NCBI GenBank assembly: GCA_051646055.1
Contig: JBOFCM010000169.1
Span: forward strand, 30,409 to 94,408
Direction of reading: 5' to 3'
Length of the DNA stretch: 64,000 bases
Source: JAGNZR01 sp051646055
GTDB lineage: Bacteria > Fusobacteriota > Fusobacteriia > Fusobacteriales > Fusobacteriaceae
Position numbers and translations under genes: made by a program
In this document: one piece after another, positions 61,512 to 64,000 of the stretch
Position numbering within the stretch: position 1 is the stretch's first letter
Layout: every line of letters begins with the position of its first letter
The notes under the pieces: generated by a model
Database searches by the model: none
The model's input: the letters and a program-made list of their open reading frames with translations, nothing else
Told to the model about the DNA's origin: nothing

Positions 61512-62855
61512 ATGGATAAAAATATCCTTAATCATGATAAAAAAGTAAGAGTTCTCTGGCTAAGTTTACTTACACTTTTTTTTATGATGTTTTTTACTAT
61601 TATTTTTATTGACAAAGAAAATATATTTGAAGGGTTTGTGAAAATCATCACATCTCAGGCCGTTCTTATTACAGATTTTCTTGTAATTGGAGGACTGGGT
61701 GGAACTTTTTTAAATGCAGTTCTTATCTTTATTTTTAACTTTACAATGATGAAGGTTCTAGGTGTCCCTATAAAAGGGCTTGCTCTTGCATCTTTTTTTA
61801 CAGTTTTCGGTTTTTCCTTTTTCGGAAAAAATATTTTAAATATTCTTCCTATTTATCTTGGAGGAATACTTTATTCAAAATATGAGCACATCGATTTTGG
61901 AGACATCTACATAACTATCTCTTTTACAAGTGCTCTTGCTCCTTTTATAAGTGAGGTTGCTTTTAAGGTAGGAGCAGGACAGAGTTCTTACCTTAGCGGG
62001 ATAGCGTTAGGGATTATAATCGGTTTTATGGTTACACCTATTGCAAAAAAAATGGCTGGATTTCACGAAGGATTTAATCTCTATAATTTGGGGTTTACAG
62101 GGGGGATTATAGGAGCAGTTATAAGTGCTGTCATGAAAGCTTATAAATTCCAAGTTACTCCTAGAAGACTTATCTCTGAGATACATGATACCGAGCTTAA
62201 AATTATAGCCCTTACAGCTTTTACGATGCTTTTTATTGTCGGGTTCTATAAAAATAAAATGAGTTTCAAAGGACTTAAAGAGATTCATAACGATAGTGGT
62301 TTGAAATCTGATTTTGTTGAGAAATATGGATATGCTCCAACTTTTATGAATATGGGCCTTATGGGATTTGTTGGTGTTTTATTTGTAACTCTCTTAGGAG
62401 AAAAACTAAGTGGTCCTCTTTTGGCTGGTGTTCTTACACTTGTTGGATTCTCGGCCTATGGAAAACATTTTAAAAATACTGTTCCTATTCTTATTGGTGT
62501 TTTTCTGGCAAGTTTAGGTACTACTAAAGATTATTTCATAGTATGCCTATCTGGACTTTTTGGAACTTCTATGGCTCCTATTGCTGGTGTTTACGGAGTA
62601 TGGTGGGGAATTGTAGCTGGATGGCTCCATCTCTCAGTTGTTCAAAGTATAGGGGTTATCCATGGAGGGCTCAATCTATATAATAACGGTTTTTCTGCTG
62701 GTATTGTGGCTGGATTTCTTCTTCCTATTATGAATACTGTTAAAGCCAATAAAGAAAATAAAAAAATTAATTATTTAAAAAGAAAAAAAGAACTTTATAA
62801 TTCTATGACAAAATTTAAAACTCATTTGAAAAGCGAGGAAGAAAAAAATGGATAG
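61512..62855 (+). CDS. DUF1576 polytopic membrane protein with internal duplication
   Basis: A 447-residue inner-membrane protein, about twelve hydrophobic segments, of the uncharacterised DUF1576 family. It has two related halves: HEGFNLYNLGFTGGIIG at 185 is repeated as HGGLNLYNNGFSAGIVA at 384, and the GxP-rich segments near 84-120 and 300-335 also match. This pattern is common in secondary transporters and channels. Substrate unknown. ATG follows GAGGAGG. It overlaps the Nudix gene by 8 bases. Confidence 0.85.
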   Translation: MDKNILNHDKKVRVLWLSLLTLFFMMFFTIIFIDKENIFEGFVKIITSQAVLITDFLVIGGLGGTFLNAVLIFIFNFTMMKVLGVPIKGLALASFFTVFGFSFFGKNILNILPIYLGGILYSKYEHIDFGDIYITISFTSALAPFISEVAFKVGAGQSSYLSGIALGIIIGFMVTPIAKKMAGFHEGFNLYNLGFTGGIIGAVISAVMKAYKFQVTPRRLISEIHDTELKIIALTAFTMLFIVGFYKNKMSFKGLKEIHNDSGLKSDFVEKYGYAPTFMNMGLMGFVGVLFVTLLGEKLSGPLLAGVLTLVGFSAYGKHFKNTVPILIGVFLASLGTTKDYFIVCLSGLFGTSMAPIAGVYGVWWGIVAGWLHLSVVQSIGVIHGGLNLYNNGFSAGIVAGFLLPIMNTVKANKENKKINYLKRKKELYNSMTKFKTHLKSEEEKNG

Positions 62856-63351
62856 ACTTAAATTTTTAAAAATTAAGATAGAAAAACACCCTACTAAGGA
62901 AGCCAATCTTGAATATTTGGACAAACCCTGTGCAATAGCTGCCCTTTTAGTTAACTCTACAGGGGATAAAGGGGTTTTTGTTAAACAATACCGTCCAGGC
63001 GTATCAGGTGATTTTTTAGAAATTCCTGCAGGAATTATTGAAAATGGTGAGACAGCTATTTCCACTCTCTATAGAGAGGTAAGAGAGGAAACTGGGTATC
63101 AGCCAGAAAATTATGAAATCATATACAGCTCTGAGAGGCCTCTCATGGTCTCTCCTGGCTACACCACTGAAGGAGTTCACATCTATGTATTAAAGCTTCA
63201 TGACGACTCTATAACGCCTTTAGAGCTCCTTTTGGATCCTTCAGAGGATTTAGAGTGCCATTGGGTCAAACTTGATACAGTTTCACAGATTACAAGCGAT
63301 TTAAAAACTCTTTATTCAATTGAACTCTATAAAAATTTAAGAAATATTTAA
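62848..63351 (+). CDS. Nudix hydrolase, ADP-ribose pyrophosphatase-like
   Basis: A 167-residue hydrolase with a full Nudix box G-x5-E-x7-R-E-x2-E-E-x-G (GIIENGETAISTLYREVREE, near residues 71-90). The upstream strand KQYRPGVSGDFLEIPAG and the later MVSPGYTTEGVHIYVL resemble ADP-ribose pyrophosphatases of the NudF type. The ATG is inside the end of the DUF1576 gene (ATGGATAG), so they are coupled. Confidence 0.9.
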   Translation: MDRLKFLKIKIEKHPTKEANLEYLDKPCAIAALLVNSTGDKGVFVKQYRPGVSGDFLEIPAGIIENGETAISTLYREVREETGYQPENYEIIYSSERPLMVSPGYTTEGVHIYVLKLHDDSITPLELLLDPSEDLECHWVKLDTVSQITSDLKTLYSIELYKNLRNI

Positions 63352-63416
63352 AAAAGGATTTTATTTTTTCTCTCCTAATATATTATATGCAGTTATAAAT
63401 ATTTAGGAGGTATTTT

Positions 63417-63782
63417 ATGAGTTACCAAAAATCTTTTTCTGAAATTGATAATAAGCACTGGGCTGATTTTAAAAAACATCTGAATGAAAGTAAAAATGTT
63501 GAAGATTCTAAAAAACTTTTCTCTAAAACTATCGCTAATCTCTTAGCTGATATAGATCCTGCTATCGGTGCGACTCATGGAGAATTTGAAAGTGATTTTA
63601 TGATTGAAGAAGATGGATATTCAATTTCTGAGAACATATCAGAAAATGAGGTCTTTAAAGGATTATTAATAATATCTGACCTTCCAGTTATAATTGAAAG
63701 ATATGCCGAAGCAACTCTTCATAGAATAAGCCATCAAAATTCCTTAGGAAAAGAGACCAACGGAAAAAAATTAGTCCATTAA
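63417..63782 (+). CDS. Hypothetical acidic protein
   Basis: A 121-residue protein that I do not recognise. It is acidic and mixed alpha/beta, without signal peptide or membrane helix, and contains a central acidic strand region FESDFMIEEDGYSIS. The ATG has AGGAGG six bases upstream, and a strong terminator follows, so it is very likely expressed. It is 65 bases after the Nudix gene and the last gene before the rRNA operon. Confidence 0.72.
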   Translation: MSYQKSFSEIDNKHWADFKKHLNESKNVEDSKKLFSKTIANLLADIDPAIGATHGEFESDFMIEEDGYSISENISENEVFKGLLIISDLPVIIERYAEATLHRISHQNSLGKETNGKKLVH

Positions 63783-63790
63783 AATTAAAA

Positions 63791-63829
63791 AAGAAGCTAT
63801 TTTCACCTTGTTTGTGGAAATAGCTTCTT
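63791..63829 (+). terminator. Terminator after hypothetical gene
   Basis: 16-bp near-perfect stem AAGAAGCTATTTTCAC / GTGGAAATAGCTTCTT with a 7-base loop and TTT following. Confidence 0.85.
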
Positions 63830-63861
63830 TCATTATATTTACAATCTTAATTTATATATAC

Positions 63862-63890
63862 AAAAAAAGAGGAGCATCAGCTCCTCTTTT
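63862..63890 (-). terminator. Terminator of rRNA operon
   Basis: Perfect stem AAAAGAGGAGC / GCTCCTCTTTT with a 4-base loop and T tract on the minus strand, just past the 5S rRNA. Confidence 0.9.
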
Positions 63891-63897
63891 CATATAA

Positions 63898-64000
63898 CTT
63901 GGCAAATTCCTATTCTCCCGGGCAGCTTCCCACCAAGTACCTTCAGCGTTTACGGGCTTAACTTCTGGGTTCGAAATGTGACCAGGTGTACCCCCGTAGC
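63898..64000 (-). rRNA. rrf: 5S rRNA, 3' part, 5' end outside window
   Basis: On the minus strand the sequence contains the 5S core ACCTGGTCACATTTCGAACC, then AGAAGTTAAGCCCGTAAACGC and GGGAAGCTGCCCGGGAGAATAGG. About 103 of the usual 115-120 bases are visible. The rest of an rRNA operon should lie to the right; its direction agrees with most genes here. Confidence 0.95.

Overview
The window is AT-rich chromosomal DNA that looks like a member of the Fusobacteriota, probably Fusobacteriaceae; the genus cannot be fixed from sequence reading alone. The reasoning is a Gram-negative envelope (complete lpxC-fabZ-lpxA-lpxI-lpxB-msbA run, lpxK, an LpxJ-like acyltransferase) combined with Firmicutes-like features (SepF next to YggS, HslU, a lysine riboswitch, many TTG/GTG starts with strong AGGAGG sites). 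Nearly all genes, the tRNA cluster and the 5S rRNA lie on the minus strand, so this is probably the leading strand of one replichore. Only abgT, pssA and a three-gene block at the right end are on the plus strand.

Layout, left to right. 1-6.75 kb: a minus-strand operon DUF445-ruvB-Rrf2-rsmE-mtaB-LytR_C protein-mreD-like-mrdA (PBP2, cut by the window edge). 6.8-11.4 kb: ptsI-ptsH-ispH-rpsA. 11.7-13.2 kb: an AbgT-family transporter on plus. 13.3-33.1 kb: a nearly gap-free run of 18 minus-strand genes from pcrA through lipid A synthesis, msbA, rph, rdgB, hslU, smc, lpxK, a PTS IIA protein, nadD, a Cof phosphatase and an amino acid permease to a secreted FMN-binding protein. 33.1-34.6 kb: a GNAT-CDF fusion transporter just downstream of the SRP RNA gene. 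34.7-41.7 kb: pssA, a ClC antiporter, galE, a glycosyltransferase-deacetylase fusion and an NhaC-type transporter under a lysine riboswitch. 42.1-44.7 kb: feoA-feoB plus a 49-residue FeoB-associated Cys-rich protein. 44.9-47.9 kb: three PP-loop ATPases of the tRNA thiolation type. 47.9-59.9 kb: sepF, yggS, hemW, a phosphohexomutase, groES-groEL, galU, metG, the LpxJ-like gene, ybaB and sppA. 60-61 kb: eleven tRNA genes. 61.1-64 kb: a GIY-YIG protein, a DUF1576 membrane protein, a Nudix hydrolase, an unknown protein, and the 3' part of a 5S rRNA gene.

Most of this is housekeeping: envelope building, translation and RNA modification, and replication and repair. No mobile element, prophage, CRISPR array or recognisable defence locus was seen, and nothing here is clearly a new system. 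The better leads are the GNAT-CDF fusion placed directly behind the SRP RNA terminator, the groESL operon placed directly behind a terminator hairpin without a visible CIRCE element, the glycosyltransferase-deacetylase fusion with a double-hairpin leader, the paired TtcA-like genes, and an inverted repeat over the predicted start of the Rrf2-containing operon. Several starts were moved from the longest reading frame because a Shine-Dalgarno site supports an internal start; the given coordinates use the preferred start.
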